Shown here piece after piece: positions 9,594 to 18,846 of a DNA stretch of 37,637 bases. Each line of letters begins with the position of its first letter. Position 1 is the first letter of the stretch. Made by a program: the position numbers and the translations under genes. The DNA comes from Desulfobacterales bacterium (GTDB lineage: Bacteria; Desulfobacterota; Desulfobacteria; Desulfobacterales; Desulfolunaceae). A model generated the notes under the pieces. It saw only the letters and a list, made by a program, of their open reading frames with translations. It did not search any database and had not been told where the DNA came from. The stretch lies in assembly GCA_022360815.1 (NCBI GenBank), contig JAKSCC010000016.1, forward strand, positions 1 to 37,637, in the 5' to 3' direction.

Positions 9594-9643
9594 GCCCATG
9601 GAGCCATCGTGTTTTTATCCACAAGACCTGTGGCACCATGGGC
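9594..9643. repeat. Long inverted repeat between pntA and the chemoreceptor gene
   Basis: GCCCATGG-A-GCCA (9594-9606) pairs with TGGC-A-CCATGGGC (9631-9643) across a 24-base loop, with 12 pairs and one A-A mismatch. It lies just downstream of the chemoreceptor stop on the minus strand and upstream of the pntA promoter. No good T-run follows on either strand, so it could be a weak terminator, an mRNA 3'-end stabiliser or an operator. A second short pairing, AAAGTGA/TCACTTT, spans the stop codon of the chemoreceptor gene (9649-9680) and is followed on the minus strand by five Ts. Confidence 0.45.
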
Positions 9644-9668
9644 GTGAAAAAGTGATGTAATTAAGATT

Positions 9669-11513
9669 TTAGGTCACTTTAAACTTTTTTACCAGGTTTT
9701 GGAGTGTTTTTACCGATTGGGTAAGGGTTGCGGCACTGTTTGAGATCTCTTCACTGGCTCTGGCGGTTTTTTCCACCAGCTGGTTGGACTCGGAGACATC
9801 CCGAGCGATCTCCTCTGCAGTGGTGGAGCTTTGGGCCACATGGCCTGTGACCTCTTGAATTCCTTGGGCAGCTTCAGAGACGTTGGCTGAAATTTGGTTG
9901 GTGGTGGCGGTTTGCTCCTCCACGGAAGAGGCGATGGATTGAACCCTTTCGTTTATATCCGAGATCGCTTGGGTGATGCCGTTGATTTCAACCACAGTCT
10001 TTTTTGTTGCATTCTGATTTGCTTCGATCTTTTCACGAATCCCCTGGGTGGCCGTGGCGGTGAGCTCTGCAAGCTCCTTGATCTCTGATGCCACCACAGC
10101 AAACCCTTTACCAGCACTTCCGGCCCGCGCCGCCTCAATGGTGGCGTTTAATGCCAGAAGCTTGGTTTGCTCTGAAATATTGGTGATGGTTTCTACCACC
10201 ACCCCAATCTCCTGTGCCGACTGACCCAGTTCCTGTACTTGACGTGAGGCGGTGCTTACCTGATCCACAGCCAAATTGGTGATGTGGTGGGTTTTGTCGG
10301 TGTTGACGGCGATTTCGCTAAAGGAGGCGGTCATCTCTTCAGCTGCAGAAGCGATGGTGACTGTGTTGGATGTTGTCTGTTCCATGGTGGCGGCAATGCC
10401 GTTGAATTGCGTGCTCATCTCCTCGGTGGCAGAGGCCACGTAGGACGCCTTGTCGCTTACGTACACGGCGTCTCGGCTCATATGCCGGGAAAGGGTATCA
10501 AGGTCTTGAAAGGAGGCGAGAAGATCTGCGGTGCTTCCGTTGATCTCTACAATGATAGCTTGAAGCTGTTGGATAAAGGTATTGAACCATTGAGAGAGTT
10601 GTCCCACCTCGTCGGTGCTGGTGACAGGAAGGCGTGTGGTGAGGTCTCCGTTCCCTTGGGCGATCTCTTTGAGGCCCTGAACCACACGGTTTATGGGGCG
10701 TGTGATGCAGCGAGCCATATACCAGGCGACCCCTATGGAGATGAGAGCCGATGCAATACCCACAAAGATAAAGAGGGTGACCATGGACGACGCGCGGGAC
10801 TGGTTGAGGCTTGCGGCCTTGAAAACCGCGTTTTTTTGACTGTCAATTGCCTGTTTTTGGTTTGCGATGATCTTTTTTTTGGCATTGATGTTGGCAATAG
10901 CGTTTTGAATTCGCTCTTCCTGAAGGGCTTGGAGTTCAGAGGTGATGCGGCGTACCTCATTGAATGCTTTGAAAGCCGACCCTGTATCGCTTGCTTTTCG
11001 AGCAAAACGGAGTTTGCCGGGGGTGTTGGCCAGCTTGAATACCTTTTTTGTTTTGCTTTGCCAGAGTTTAAAGGCCTCTTCAAACTGGGTGAGAAGACTT
11101 TGGGCCTTGGGTGTGTCAAATTTTAGTGCTGCCTTTTCCATTGTCGCCAAAACAGCAAGAATACTGGTCTCACTGGCCTCTTTGGCGGCTTTGATCTCAT
11201 TGGCCTCACTTGCTACCAAGGACATTTTTTCAGCAATGACGGCTCTGTTGAGATTCCGGTCCGCCGCCATCATAAATTTGATGCTGGTTTGAAGGGCTTG
11301 GAGTTCGGGAATGTCTTTGTTGATGAGAGGGAGCATGTCGTCATCAACAAGGGGGAGGATTTTTTCTTCAATGAGGGATGTGAAGTGGGTGTTTACGATA
11401 TCATCCAGGCTCGTAGAGAATTTGCCAAGAGCATAGCGTCCTAAGGTGATGATTAAAAAGAGGGAGAGGACCGGAATACCGATAATCAAAGCGAATTTTT
11501 TGTTGAGGCTCAC
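9669..11513 (-). CDS. Methyl-accepting chemotaxis protein
   Basis: This 614-residue transmembrane chemoreceptor senses a periplasmic signal and controls CheA. Membrane segments lie at about 7-26 and 243-266. Between them are some 215 residues of largely helical, charged sequence, resembling a four-helix-bundle sensor and not a Cache fold. A HAMP domain follows at about 266-320, then the signalling helices, with the conserved hairpin tip [20 protein letters not shown] near 455-480. No C-terminal CheR-docking pentapeptide is present. The start is GTG with AGGAG nine bases upstream. It is the last of three same-strand genes, after a soluble periplasmic PDC-like sensor and a secreted metallo-beta-lactamase-fold protein, separated by hairpins. 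That arrangement suggests, but does not prove, that the soluble protein presents ligand to this receptor. Confidence 0.95.
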   Translation of the reverse strand: MSLNKKFALIIGIPVLSLFLIITLGRYALGKFSTSLDDIVNTHFTSLIEEKILPLVDDDMLPLINKDIPELQALQTSIKFMMAADRNLNRAVIAEKMSLVASEANEIKAAKEASETSILAVLATMEKAALKFDTPKAQSLLTQFEEAFKLWQSKTKKVFKLANTPGKLRFARKASDTGSAFKAFNEVRRITSELQALQEERIQNAIANINAKKKIIANQKQAIDSQKNAVFKAASLNQSRASSMVTLFIFVGIASALISIGVAWYMARCITRPINRVVQGLKEIAQGNGDLTTRLPVTSTDEVGQLSQWFNTFIQQLQAIIVEINGSTADLLASFQDLDTLSRHMSRDAVYVSDKASYVASATEEMSTQFNGIAATMEQTTSNTVTIASAAEEMTASFSEIAVNTDKTHHITNLAVDQVSTASRQVQELGQSAQEIGVVVETITNISEQTKLLALNATIEAARAGSAGKGFAVVASEIKELAELTATATQGIREKIEANQNATKKTVVEINGITQAISDINERVQSIASSVEEQTATTNQISANVSEAAQGIQEVTGHVAQSSTTAEEIARDVSESNQLVEKTARASEEISNSAATLTQSVKTLQNLVKKFKVT

Positions 11514-11550
11514 AGTGGATATCTCCTGTGGGGGTGTCCCCTGATTGAAA

Positions 11551-11582
11551 ACACGGCTGTACGCTGTTGCGTGCAGCCGTGT
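11551..11582. other. GC-rich hairpin between the PDC-sensor and chemoreceptor genes
   Basis: ACACGGCTG (11551-11559) pairs perfectly with CAGCCGTGT (11574-11582). An inner ACGC/GCGT stem sits around a four-base loop. On the minus strand the stem is followed by TTTTC, so it could be a leaky terminator that lowers chemoreceptor expression relative to the gene before it. Confidence 0.6.
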
Positions 11583-11603
11583 GGGTGGAACGGGCAGAAA
11601 AAA

Positions 11604-12206
11604 TTAGAGCTTGTCGATGAAGATACCGATGAGAACACCGCCCACCACCGTTCCGTCGGTGTCGATGAGAGGGAGGGCCACGTGCTGAAGCTGTCTGTTT
11701 TCGGCCTTGTCGAATTTAACGGGTCCGATTTCTATGCTCTTGTCTTGAACGGTTTTTCTGTATTTTCCCTCATCACCCTGCCAGTAGTCGTTGGGGATGC
11801 TGTGGGATCCCACAGTGGCTCCCTGGTTGTCAAAGACAAACCCTTTGGCAATGAGGTGGTTTTTGGCGGCAAAAGATTGAAGGGCTTTGCCGCATGCGTT
11901 GTTCTGGAGCTCATCCATGATTTCCAGTGGCTCTTCGGCGTCGATCCACTCTTGATCGAGTTTTTTAATGGCCTCCAGGCTTGTCTGTTTTGCATTGCTG
12001 ACCTTGGCCGCATCGATCAGAGCAGGCAGAGTGCACAGGGGCACGAGCTCTTTTTTGCAAAGGATTTTTAGGGCCATTGATCCCCTGGCGGACGCATCAA
12101 GATCCGATCCAACCTTGGCCAGCCGATCTGTGACAGGGGATGCTGCACAGAGCCCGGGGAGAAGGAGAAGCAGAAGTACAAGGAGGGCTGTCTTTTTTTT
12201 GAGCAT
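11604..12206 (-). CDS. Secreted PDC/Cache-like sensor-domain protein
   Basis: The 200-residue protein has a cleavable signal peptide (KKK then a Leu-rich core, probable cut after LCAA near residue 22) and no other membrane segment, so it should be soluble in the periplasm. The C-terminal half resembles a PDC/Cache sensor domain as found in chemoreceptors and kinases: NHLIAKGFVFDNQGATVGSH, DYWQGDEGKYRKTV, then an ending strand GGVLIGIFIDKL. It contains Cys49, Cys58 and Cys104, which could form a disulfide. The next gene on the strand, 90 bases away, is a chemoreceptor with a different, helical periplasmic domain. A role as a binding or adaptor protein for that receptor is inference. The start ATG lacks a strong Shine-Dalgarno sequence; AGAG lies about ten bases upstream. 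Confidence 0.7.
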   Translation of the reverse strand: MLKKKTALLVLLLLLLPGLCAASPVTDRLAKVGSDLDASARGSMALKILCKKELVPLCTLPALIDAAKVSNAKQTSLEAIKKLDQEWIDAEEPLEIMDELQNNACGKALQSFAAKNHLIAKGFVFDNQGATVGSHSIPNDYWQGDEGKYRKTVQDKSIEIGPVKFDKAENRQLQHVALPLIDTDGTVVGGVLIGIFIDKL

Positions 12207-12225
12207 GGGATTGTCTCTTTCGTAT

Positions 12226-12257
12226 CACGGCCGGGCCTATGGAAAGGCCTGGCCGTG
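12226..12257. other. GC-rich hairpin between the MBL-fold and PDC-sensor genes
   Basis: CACGGCC-G-GGCCT (12226-12238) pairs with AGGCC-T-GGCCGTG (12245-12257): 12 Watson-Crick pairs plus one G-T, around a six-base loop. No T-run follows on the minus strand, so it is not a normal intrinsic terminator. It shares the CACGGC/GCCGTG outer stem with the hairpin in the next gap of the same gene set. Confidence 0.6.
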
Positions 12258-12269
12258 GTGTGTTTGATA

Positions 12270-13199
12270 TTAATAGGTGATGATTTTGCCTGCTCCCAGT
12301 GGTTTTACCACGGTCTCTCCGTAAACTTTTTTGAAGTAGGCAATGGCATTTTTGCCGGTACAGTGACCACCATAGAAGGTAAAGCCAGGCGCTTTAAGCT
12401 CTTCTGTAATGGCTACCGCTTTAGCCAGAACACTTTCGGATGCTTTTTTCAGGTGAAGACCGCCGACAACGGAGAGTACTTTGTCGTTGGGGAATTTTTT
12501 GTGGATGGTGTTTAAAATATTGATGTAGCCTGCATGCCCGCATCCAAAGATGATCACAAGCCCTTTTGACGTTTTGATTACCATGGTTGCGTCATCGATG
12601 ATGGGGCAGGGTCCTGTGCCATCTTCGTTGAAGAATTTTCCCTGAATGGGTTGATAGCTGCCTTCTGCCCTGGGAACATCGGTGAAAAAGTAGAGATTTT
12701 CATCCAGTTTGACCGTGTTGTTTAAGGGTTTGAAGCTTTCTGCAACGTATTTGCGAGCAAGGTAAGGCATACCGCAGATGCGGACAGGGGCATTTTTTTT
12801 GATGCCGAACTGTTTGTGCCAGATGTAGGGGTGTCCGTAAACCGGTGGCTTGCCGTTGAGGCGAGGGTAGAAGGTGAGGCCGCCCGTGTGGTCGTCGTGG
12901 CCGTGGGAGATGGTGATACCGGAGAGTCCGTCAAGGCTTACGCCCAGGGCTTTTGCATTGGTGAGGAAGACATCGGTTGTGCCGGTATCCATAAGCCAGC
13001 GGTGGCCGTTGGGCATTTCAATGAGAATGGAGACGCCGTGCTCTTTGGCGAATTGGTCTGAGACAGCGGTATCATCACAGAGTACCGTGAGCTGTGGCTC
13101 TCTTTGGGCGAGAGCAGAAGAGGGAAGGCAGAACGACGAAAGAAAAATAAGTGAAAATAGGGAAAAAAATAAAATACCTTTACTTGACTTTTGAAACAT
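12270..13199 (-). CDS. Secreted metallo-beta-lactamase-fold hydrolase
   Basis: The 309-residue protein has a signal peptide (hydrophobic core about 8-22, probable cut near ALAQ at 29-32) and an MBL-fold metal site with the motif SHGHDDHTGG (H99, H101, D103, H104). Later metal-ligand candidates include the His in FGCGHAGYINIL and the His in VVGGLHLKK. The overall pattern, including ITISHGHDDHTGGL and the late FYGGHCTGKNA, resembles COG1237, which includes the archaeal dihydropterin ribofuranosyl-aminobenzene phosphate synthase-like proteins. Export to the periplasm argues against the cytosolic pterin role. The substrate is unknown. The ATG has GAGGAG five bases upstream. It is the first gene of a probable three-gene set with the PDC-like sensor and chemoreceptor, which invites the idea that it makes or destroys the sensed compound. 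Confidence 0.82.
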   Translation of the reverse strand: MFQKSSKGILFFSLFSLIFLSSFCLPSSALAQREPQLTVLCDDTAVSDQFAKEHGVSILIEMPNGHRWLMDTGTTDVFLTNAKALGVSLDGLSGITISHGHDDHTGGLTFYPRLNGKPPVYGHPYIWHKQFGIKKNAPVRICGMPYLARKYVAESFKPLNNTVKLDENLYFFTDVPRAEGSYQPIQGKFFNEDGTGPCPIIDDATMVIKTSKGLVIIFGCGHAGYINILNTIHKKFPNDKVLSVVGGLHLKKASESVLAKAVAITEELKAPGFTFYGGHCTGKNAIAYFKKVYGETVVKPLGAGKIITY

Positions 13200-13237
13200 G
13201 GCTACTCCTCAATTGTTTCTAAATTTGTAATAGTGCA

Positions 13238-13265
13238 AACGCCATGATGTTCTTGAAATGGCGTT
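13238..13265. promoter_or_regulatory. Inverted repeat upstream of the MBL-fold gene
   Basis: AACGCCAT (13238-13245) and ATGGCGTT (13258-13265) form a perfect 8-base inverted repeat with a 12-base spacer, 38 bases before the MBL-fold gene start. It could be an operator or a leader hairpin. No regulator family is implied by the sequence alone. Confidence 0.4.
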
Positions 13266-13559
13266 CCTTACCTTATTACTAATCTTTGCATAATAAGAAT
13301 AAAAATCTACTTTTTTCAATGTATAAATTTTATAAAATGAGAATTTAAGAAGGAAGGTAGACCATTTTGCCTAAGTTAACAGGCTTTGATTGCTGATGAT
13401 TTTGGGGCTGGTGGTTTTTTGCTGATGCCAGACTGGAATACTCTGGTTCTTGTGCGGTTGGGCTGGATAAGATATAACTTCATCACAAAATATGAAGAAT
13501 CTTGATTTGTTCCCTGCTAGATATAAAACCATTTACCTTAACATCAGGATGCTTTCGCC
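13266..13559. other. AT-rich divergent intergenic region
   Basis: This gap lies between the divergent MBL-fold and lipoprotein genes. A TATAAA at 13522-13527 lies 32 bases before the lipoprotein ATG and is a plausible -10 without a clear -35. A short inverted repeat TTCAT...ATGAA lies near 13480-13497. I saw no gene or RNA I recognise. Confidence 0.35.
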
Positions 13560-14228
13560 ATGATACGTAACGTCACAGCGCTTCTTTTTTTGATGGTAAC
13601 GTCTTTTTTTTATAGCTGCTCTCTGTTTCAGCCTACAGAGACGGTGGTGCTGAGCCCGCGATTGGCGGAGTTGGAACACAAGAGCTTTGCCATTATCCCC
13701 TTTGCCGATAAGCGCACCGGATCAAAGGATAACTTTGGGTTTAATGTGACGGATGTGGTGACGGATGCCTTTGAAACCGCCTATATGAAGTCGGGAAGTC
13801 GTATTGTGGAGCGAGGGCTTATTGATAGGGTTTTGGCTGAGATGAAATTTTCGTATCAGGGGGATGTGGACCAGGATCAACTCAAAGAGATTGGAAAGCT
13901 GACCAACTCCAGTGTGGTGATCTTTGGAATGATTCGGGAATTTAAAAAGGCGAAGTACCAACAGGTGGATGGGGAGCTGGAGACAGTCTCTTGCGTCACC
14001 TTAAGCTATTCGGTGAAGGCTGTGCATATTCAGACGGGTGAGGTGCTTTGGAAAGGCTCCATTACGCGAAACTCTGGGTTGAAAGGGGATTTTCTATCTC
14101 CTTGTGATTGCAATGCGGTGCGTTTTGCTGACCGCACGTCTCGGGTCCTTGTAAAGAAAATTCTTTCGGAGGCCGAGGCGGTTCTTGGAGAGAAAGAGGG
14201 TGTCGACCTGTTTCCTTCGAACGGGTGA
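13560..14228 (+). CDS. CsgG/HfaB-like outer-membrane lipoprotein
   Basis: The 222-residue protein begins with a lipoprotein signal peptide whose lipobox ends at C20 (FFYSCSL). The mature part has the pattern of CsgG-like proteins: FAIIPFADKRTGSKDN, a central ERGLIDRVLAEMKF, then LTNSSVVIFGMIREF, and later AVHIQTGEVLWKGSI. CsgG itself is the curli secretion pore, but many small CsgG-like lipoproteins have other or unknown roles. No curli subunit genes are nearby, so a curli role is unlikely. The gene stands alone: divergent from the MBL-fold gene and convergent with the deaminase gene, with a strong terminator after it. AGGA lies about ten bases before the ATG. Confidence 0.78.
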   Translation: MIRNVTALLFLMVTSFFYSCSLFQPTETVVLSPRLAELEHKSFAIIPFADKRTGSKDNFGFNVTDVVTDAFETAYMKSGSRIVERGLIDRVLAEMKFSYQGDVDQDQLKEIGKLTNSSVVIFGMIREFKKAKYQQVDGELETVSCVTLSYSVKAVHIQTGEVLWKGSITRNSGLKGDFLSPCDCNAVRFADRTSRVLVKKILSEAEAVLGEKEGVDLFPSNG

Positions 14229-14327
14229 TCCAGTAGGGATGGCCGTGTGAAGGGAGACATGCCGTTGAAACGGTCTTGTATTCAGCACAACGTTATATGG
14301 AAATAGAGTGGTTGAGTTCTTGCAGTG

Positions 14328-14370
14328 GAAAACGCCCCTTCGGTATTTGCCGAAAGGGGCGTTTTCTTTT

Positions 14371-14372
<2 letters not shown>
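14328..14372 (+). terminator. Intrinsic terminator after the CsgG-like lipoprotein gene
   Basis: GAAAACGCCCCTTCGG pairs with CCGAAAGGGGCGTTTTC (one bulged A) around a short loop, followed on the plus strand by TTTTTT. The stem abuts the 3' end of the convergent deaminase gene and could serve both directions, though the minus-strand T-run is poor. Confidence 0.88.
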
Positions 14373-15399
<1,027 letters not shown>

Positions 15400-15685
15400 T
15401 CATCGCCGAAGGATAAGCGTCCCGTGTGAATGGGGACAGGAATAGGTGAAAGATGAAGCGGTAAACAACGGCTCTATTTTAGACGGGTGCCTTTCAAAAG
15501 GAAACCCCGGATTGGGGACATTTTTGGGGAACCGGATCACTGTTTTTTGAAAGTGCGGTGAGACAAAGGCGGGTGCTTGATGGAAATATGGGCCGGTTTG
15601 CTTTCTGTATCTATTTGAAAAGATGAAGGATAAAAAGCAGATTTATGGGTAGTAAAAAAAAGTGGGATCTTTAAATGAAATTCTC

Positions 15686-15714
15686 TTGACACGTGATTCG
15701 GCCTCTGTCATAAC
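15686..15714 (+). promoter_or_regulatory. Candidate sigma-70 promoter for the yitT-like gene
   Basis: TTGACA (15686-15691) and CATAAC (15709-15714) are separated by 17 bases. This would start a transcript near 15722, leaving a leader of about 260 bases before the gene. The sequence from 15358 to 15685 holds nothing else I could recognise. Confidence 0.5.
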
Positions 15715-15981
15715 CCGCCCACGTTGTGTGGGGCACCGCGGTCCGAACCCCTTTGGATCACGGTGTATTCTCTATTATCCCTTAGCCATGCGATGCCTCG
15801 TTGCATGCCTCTTCTTTGTTGTTTCTGTCCGGATGGATCCCACATCGAACCATCCGAATACCCAATTGACCAAAGACATTGTTTGATTGACGCGCCCCGT
15901 TAGGGATTTCGCAGTGTTGGCGCACGCTTGCGCTCTCGCTTTGCATGGTCTGTGGAGTCCGGTGCGTTTGGAGGAATGGCC
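15715..15981 (+). other. Long structured leader upstream of the yitT-like gene
   Basis: About 260 bases separate the promoter from the start codon and contain no convincing open frame. Several stems are visible. One is CACCGCGGTCC/GGATCACGGTG at 15734-15765 (one mismatch, one G-U). Another is CGGATGG/CCATCCG at about 15829-15855. A third is GCGCA/TGCGC at about 15920-15933. I do not recognise a known riboswitch. There is no terminator-like stem directly before the gene. Confidence 0.35.
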
Positions 15982-16839
15982 ATGCTGAACAAAGATTTCA
16001 CTTATTCTGTTGTCTGGAACTGCTTTCTCATTATCACCGGAACCCTCATCTATGTAGTGGGACTCAAAGGCATTGCAGACCCGCACAGTTTCGTTCCCGG
16101 CGGCCTTTTCGGCCTCTCTTTTTATCTTTACTACCTTTCAGACTGGATGAATCCAGGAATAATCTTTGCGATACTGAATGTCCCTCTGTTTGTTTTAGGG
16201 AAATTTTTTATCAGTAAAAGATTTTTGGCTTACAGTTTTTTGGCCATGGCTGTCTCCTCCATCAGCTACAGCTTGATAGAGGTGGATCTGGGCATCGTGA
16301 ACCAGCTTTACGCTGCCGTGACCTGCGGGGTGCTTGTGGGCATTGGTTCGGGGATTGTTTTGAGATCCCTGGGTTCAAGTGGTGGGCTTGATATCGTCGC
16401 TATTATTCTCTATCAAAAGTTTAATGTCGGTGTGGGGAAGTTTTACATAGCGTTTAATATCCTTTTGTACAGCCTGAGCTTTGCCACCATGAACACCGAT
16501 TTGGTTATTGCTTCCATTATTTCGGTTTTTGTCACCTCGGTCTGTATGGATTATGCTCTTTCTATGTTTAACCAGAGAAAAGTGGTTCTGGTGGTGACCG
16601 AAAAACCGGATTGCATCTCTCGAGAAATTATTGAGAAGTTGAAGATCAGCTCAACCTTTATCAATGGGGAAGGGGCTTACTCCAAAAGAGCGAAAAAGGT
16701 TCTCATGACCGTTATCAACAACATTCAGCTCAAGCGCCTTGAAGAGATCGTCTTCACCAAAGATGAGGAGGCTCTCTTTATTGTGGAGAACACCTTTAAC
16801 GTGATAGGGGCCAGCTTCTCCAAACGTAAGATATACTGA
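15982..16839 (+). CDS. YitT family membrane protein (DUF161/DUF2179)
   Basis: The 285-residue inner-membrane protein has five or six membrane segments in its first 190 residues and a cytosolic C-terminal DUF2179 domain of about 80 residues, opening RKVVLVVTEKPDCISREIIE. Family signatures include ADPHSFVPGGLFGLSFYL and LGSSGGLDIVAIILYQKFN. The function of the family is not established; DUF2179 resembles nucleotide- or small-ligand-binding domains. The longest frame starts at a TTG 18 codons upstream. Of two close ATGs, the second has GGAGG seven bases upstream, while for the first the site is too near. A strong terminator follows. Confidence 0.88.
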   Translation: MLNKDFTYSVVWNCFLIITGTLIYVVGLKGIADPHSFVPGGLFGLSFYLYYLSDWMNPGIIFAILNVPLFVLGKFFISKRFLAYSFLAMAVSSISYSLIEVDLGIVNQLYAAVTCGVLVGIGSGIVLRSLGSSGGLDIVAIILYQKFNVGVGKFYIAFNILLYSLSFATMNTDLVIASIISVFVTSVCMDYALSMFNQRKVVLVVTEKPDCISREIIEKLKISSTFINGEGAYSKRAKKVLMTVINNIQLKRLEEIVFTKDEEALFIVENTFNVIGASFSKRKIY

Positions 16840-16865
16840 TGCACTTTTAGGATAGATCTTTTTTG

Positions 16866-16908
16866 AAAACCCCTGCAGGCTTTAAGGCCTTCGGGGGTTT
16901 TTGCTTTT
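16866..16908 (+). terminator. Intrinsic terminator after the yitT-like gene
   Basis: AAAACCCC and GGGGGTTTTT form the base of a stem closed by GGC/GCC near 16877-16888, followed by TTTTTGCTTTT. The position 27 bases after the stop codon fits. Confidence 0.82.
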
Positions 16909-16998
16909 CGTGTGAGGGCTGGACGCGTAATATGGAGAGCAGACCGACTTTTTTACTTAGCCATCAACGTTAACATGCCAGATAGATGGAGGTGAACG

Positions 16999-17997
16999 AT
17001 GGATCACGTCACGTTTCAGGCCATGGTGGTTTACGAAGAAGAGGGGCGTTTTGTTCGGCGCATAGAGACCCGCCAGGTGGGTGACCTTCCCAAAGGAGAG
17101 GTGTTGATTCGGGTGGGCTACTCTTCTGTCAACTGGAAGGATTGTCTTTCTGCCATGGGCAACCGGGGGGTAAGCCGGCACTACCCTCACACCCCAGGGA
17201 TCGATGCTGCGGGCATGGTGGCGGAGAGTTTTTCTGAAGGCTTTGGCAAAGGCGAGAGGGTGCTTGTGACGGGCTACGACCTGGGGATGAATACGTCCGG
17301 AGGTTTTGCCGAGTATATTCGGGTTCCTTCAGACTGGGTGGTCAAGCTTCCCGAAGGGCTCACAAGAAAAGAGGCCATGATGCTGGGCACTGCAGGGTTT
17401 ACCGCCGGGTTGTCGGTAAAGCGTCTGGTGGATTTTGGAATACCCCCTGAAAGGGGACCGGTTTTGGTGACCGGGGCCACAGGCGGGGTGGGCGGGCTTG
17501 CCATCGGTATTCTCAAGAAGCTTGGATACTCTGTGACGGCGGTCTCAGGTCGCACACACCGACCGGATTACCTCAAAGAGATTGGAGCCGATGAGGTGCT
17601 GAGTCTCTCCGACATGTTGGATGAGAGCGGAAAGCCCATGGGAAAACCGAGGTGGGCCTCGGTGGTGGAGACATTGGGCGGTCCGTTGCTTACTTCAGCC
17701 ATCAAGCAGACCGAACCCGGAGGGGTGGTGACTTGCTGCGGCAATATTCTTTCGGGGGATTTCTCCTCTTCCATCTACCCCTTTATTTTGCGAGGAGTCT
17801 CTTTGTGCGGTATCAATTCCGCCACCTGTCCCATGGCGGTGCGCCAGAGTGTCTGGAAGAGTCTGGCGACCTCATGGAAACCTGAGACATTGGACACTCA
17901 GGTGAGTATCCTTTCAGGGCTCGATGCGCTGGATGAGCAGATCGAGCGGATGGTTTCGGGTGAACGTGTGGGGCGAAGCGTGGTACATCTTCCTTGA
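16999..17997 (+). CDS. acuI: YhdH/AcuI family NADPH-dependent acrylyl-CoA reductase (quinone oxidoreductase-like)
   Basis: This 332-residue MDR-superfamily reductase has no zinc-binding Cys set. The N-terminal GroES-like part shows SSVNWKDCLSAMGNRG and HTPGIDAAG. The nucleotide fold carries VLVTGATGGVGGLAIGILKK. The sequence after it, including GADEVLSLSD and the ending MVSGERVGRSVVHLP, is typical of the YhdH/AcuI branch. AcuI reduces the toxic acrylyl-CoA to propionyl-CoA, for example after DMSP or 3-hydroxypropionate breakdown. GGAGGTGA precedes the ATG at good spacing. No DMSP genes are nearby, so a detoxifying or general enoyl-CoA role is as likely. It ends two bases from the convergent xth gene. 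Confidence 0.88.
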   Translation: MDHVTFQAMVVYEEEGRFVRRIETRQVGDLPKGEVLIRVGYSSVNWKDCLSAMGNRGVSRHYPHTPGIDAAGMVAESFSEGFGKGERVLVTGYDLGMNTSGGFAEYIRVPSDWVVKLPEGLTRKEAMMLGTAGFTAGLSVKRLVDFGIPPERGPVLVTGATGGVGGLAIGILKKLGYSVTAVSGRTHRPDYLKEIGADEVLSLSDMLDESGKPMGKPRWASVVETLGGPLLTSAIKQTEPGGVVTCCGNILSGDFSSSIYPFILRGVSLCGINSATCPMAVRQSVWKSLATSWKPETLDTQVSILSGLDALDEQIERMVSGERVGRSVVHLP

Positions 17998-17999
17998 GG

Positions 18000-18794
18000 C
18001 TACTGGGGAATTTCAAGATCCAGTCCGATGGGGCAGTGGTCGGAACCAAAGATGTCGTTATCAATCCAGGCTTCCTTGACCCACCCCTTTTCAAGGATAT
18101 CACGGCTGACGTAAAAGTAGTCGATGCGCCAGCCTGCGTTGGTTTTGCGGGCATTGAAGCGGTATGACCACCATGAATATCTCTCTTCATCCGGGTGGAG
18201 GTGGCGGAATGTGTCCACATACCCCATTTTAAGAATCTTATCGAGCCACTGGCGTTCCACCGGCAAAAAACCAGAGCGCTTTTCATTGGCTTTGGGGTGT
18301 CTTAAATCGATTTCGTTGTGGGCGGTATTGACATCTCCACAGATGATGACAGGCCGCCCCTTCTCTTTCAGGGCATTGGCGTAGGCGAAAAATGCATCGT
18401 AGAATTTCAGTTTGTAATTGAGCCGCTCATCGCTCTGCTGACCGTTGGGAAAGTAAACGTTAAAGAGGGTGAACTCTTCGTATTCCAACTCAAGAATCCT
18501 TCCTTCCTCATCAAACTCAGGGATACCGATGCCGTGCCGAACGATGGCGGGGGACTCTCGTGCCCAGGCAGCCACTCCGCTGTATCCTTTTTTTATTGTG
18601 GAAAAAGACCAATGGGACTCATGTTCCGGGATTTCGGTCATCTCTTCTGTAAGTTGAGGCTCCTGGAGCTTGGTCTCCTGAACCATGAGCACGTCGGCTT
18701 TCAGTCTCTCAAGGCTTTGGGCAAAGTCTTTTTTAAGCACAGCACGCAAGCCGTTTACATTCCACGATACCAGTCTCAGTTTCTTGAAAGCCAT
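18000..18794 (-). CDS. xth: Exodeoxyribonuclease III / AP endonuclease
   Basis: This 264-residue DNA-repair enzyme incises abasic sites and removes 3' blocks. Motifs of the Xth/ExoA family are all present: LVSWNVNGLRA, LMVQETKLQ (metal Glu), the catalytic Tyr region FNVYFPNGQQ, CGDVNTAHNEIDL, and SDHCPIGL at the end. WWSYRFNARKTNAGWRIDYF supports the ExoA-like subgroup. The frame extends to a TTG six codons upstream; the ATG chosen has AAGGAG four bases before it. It follows tpx on the same strand by about 50 bases, giving an oxidative-damage pair. Confidence 0.94.
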   Translation of the reverse strand: MAFKKLRLVSWNVNGLRAVLKKDFAQSLERLKADVLMVQETKLQEPQLTEEMTEIPEHESHWSFSTIKKGYSGVAAWARESPAIVRHGIGIPEFDEEGRILELEYEEFTLFNVYFPNGQQSDERLNYKLKFYDAFFAYANALKEKGRPVIICGDVNTAHNEIDLRHPKANEKRSGFLPVERQWLDKILKMGYVDTFRHLHPDEERYSWWSYRFNARKTNAGWRIDYFYVSRDILEKGWVKEAWIDNDIFGSDHCPIGLDLEIPQ

Positions 18795-18846
18795 AAGGCT
18801 CCTTTGTATCAAAATGGGATATGGTTACCCCTGGTTTGAGTGGTTC

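Noticed and set aside
10284-11126. Plus-strand open frame (280 codons) opposite the chemoreceptor gene
   Set aside because: It is antisense to a clear MCP, with no domain or Shine-Dalgarno site.
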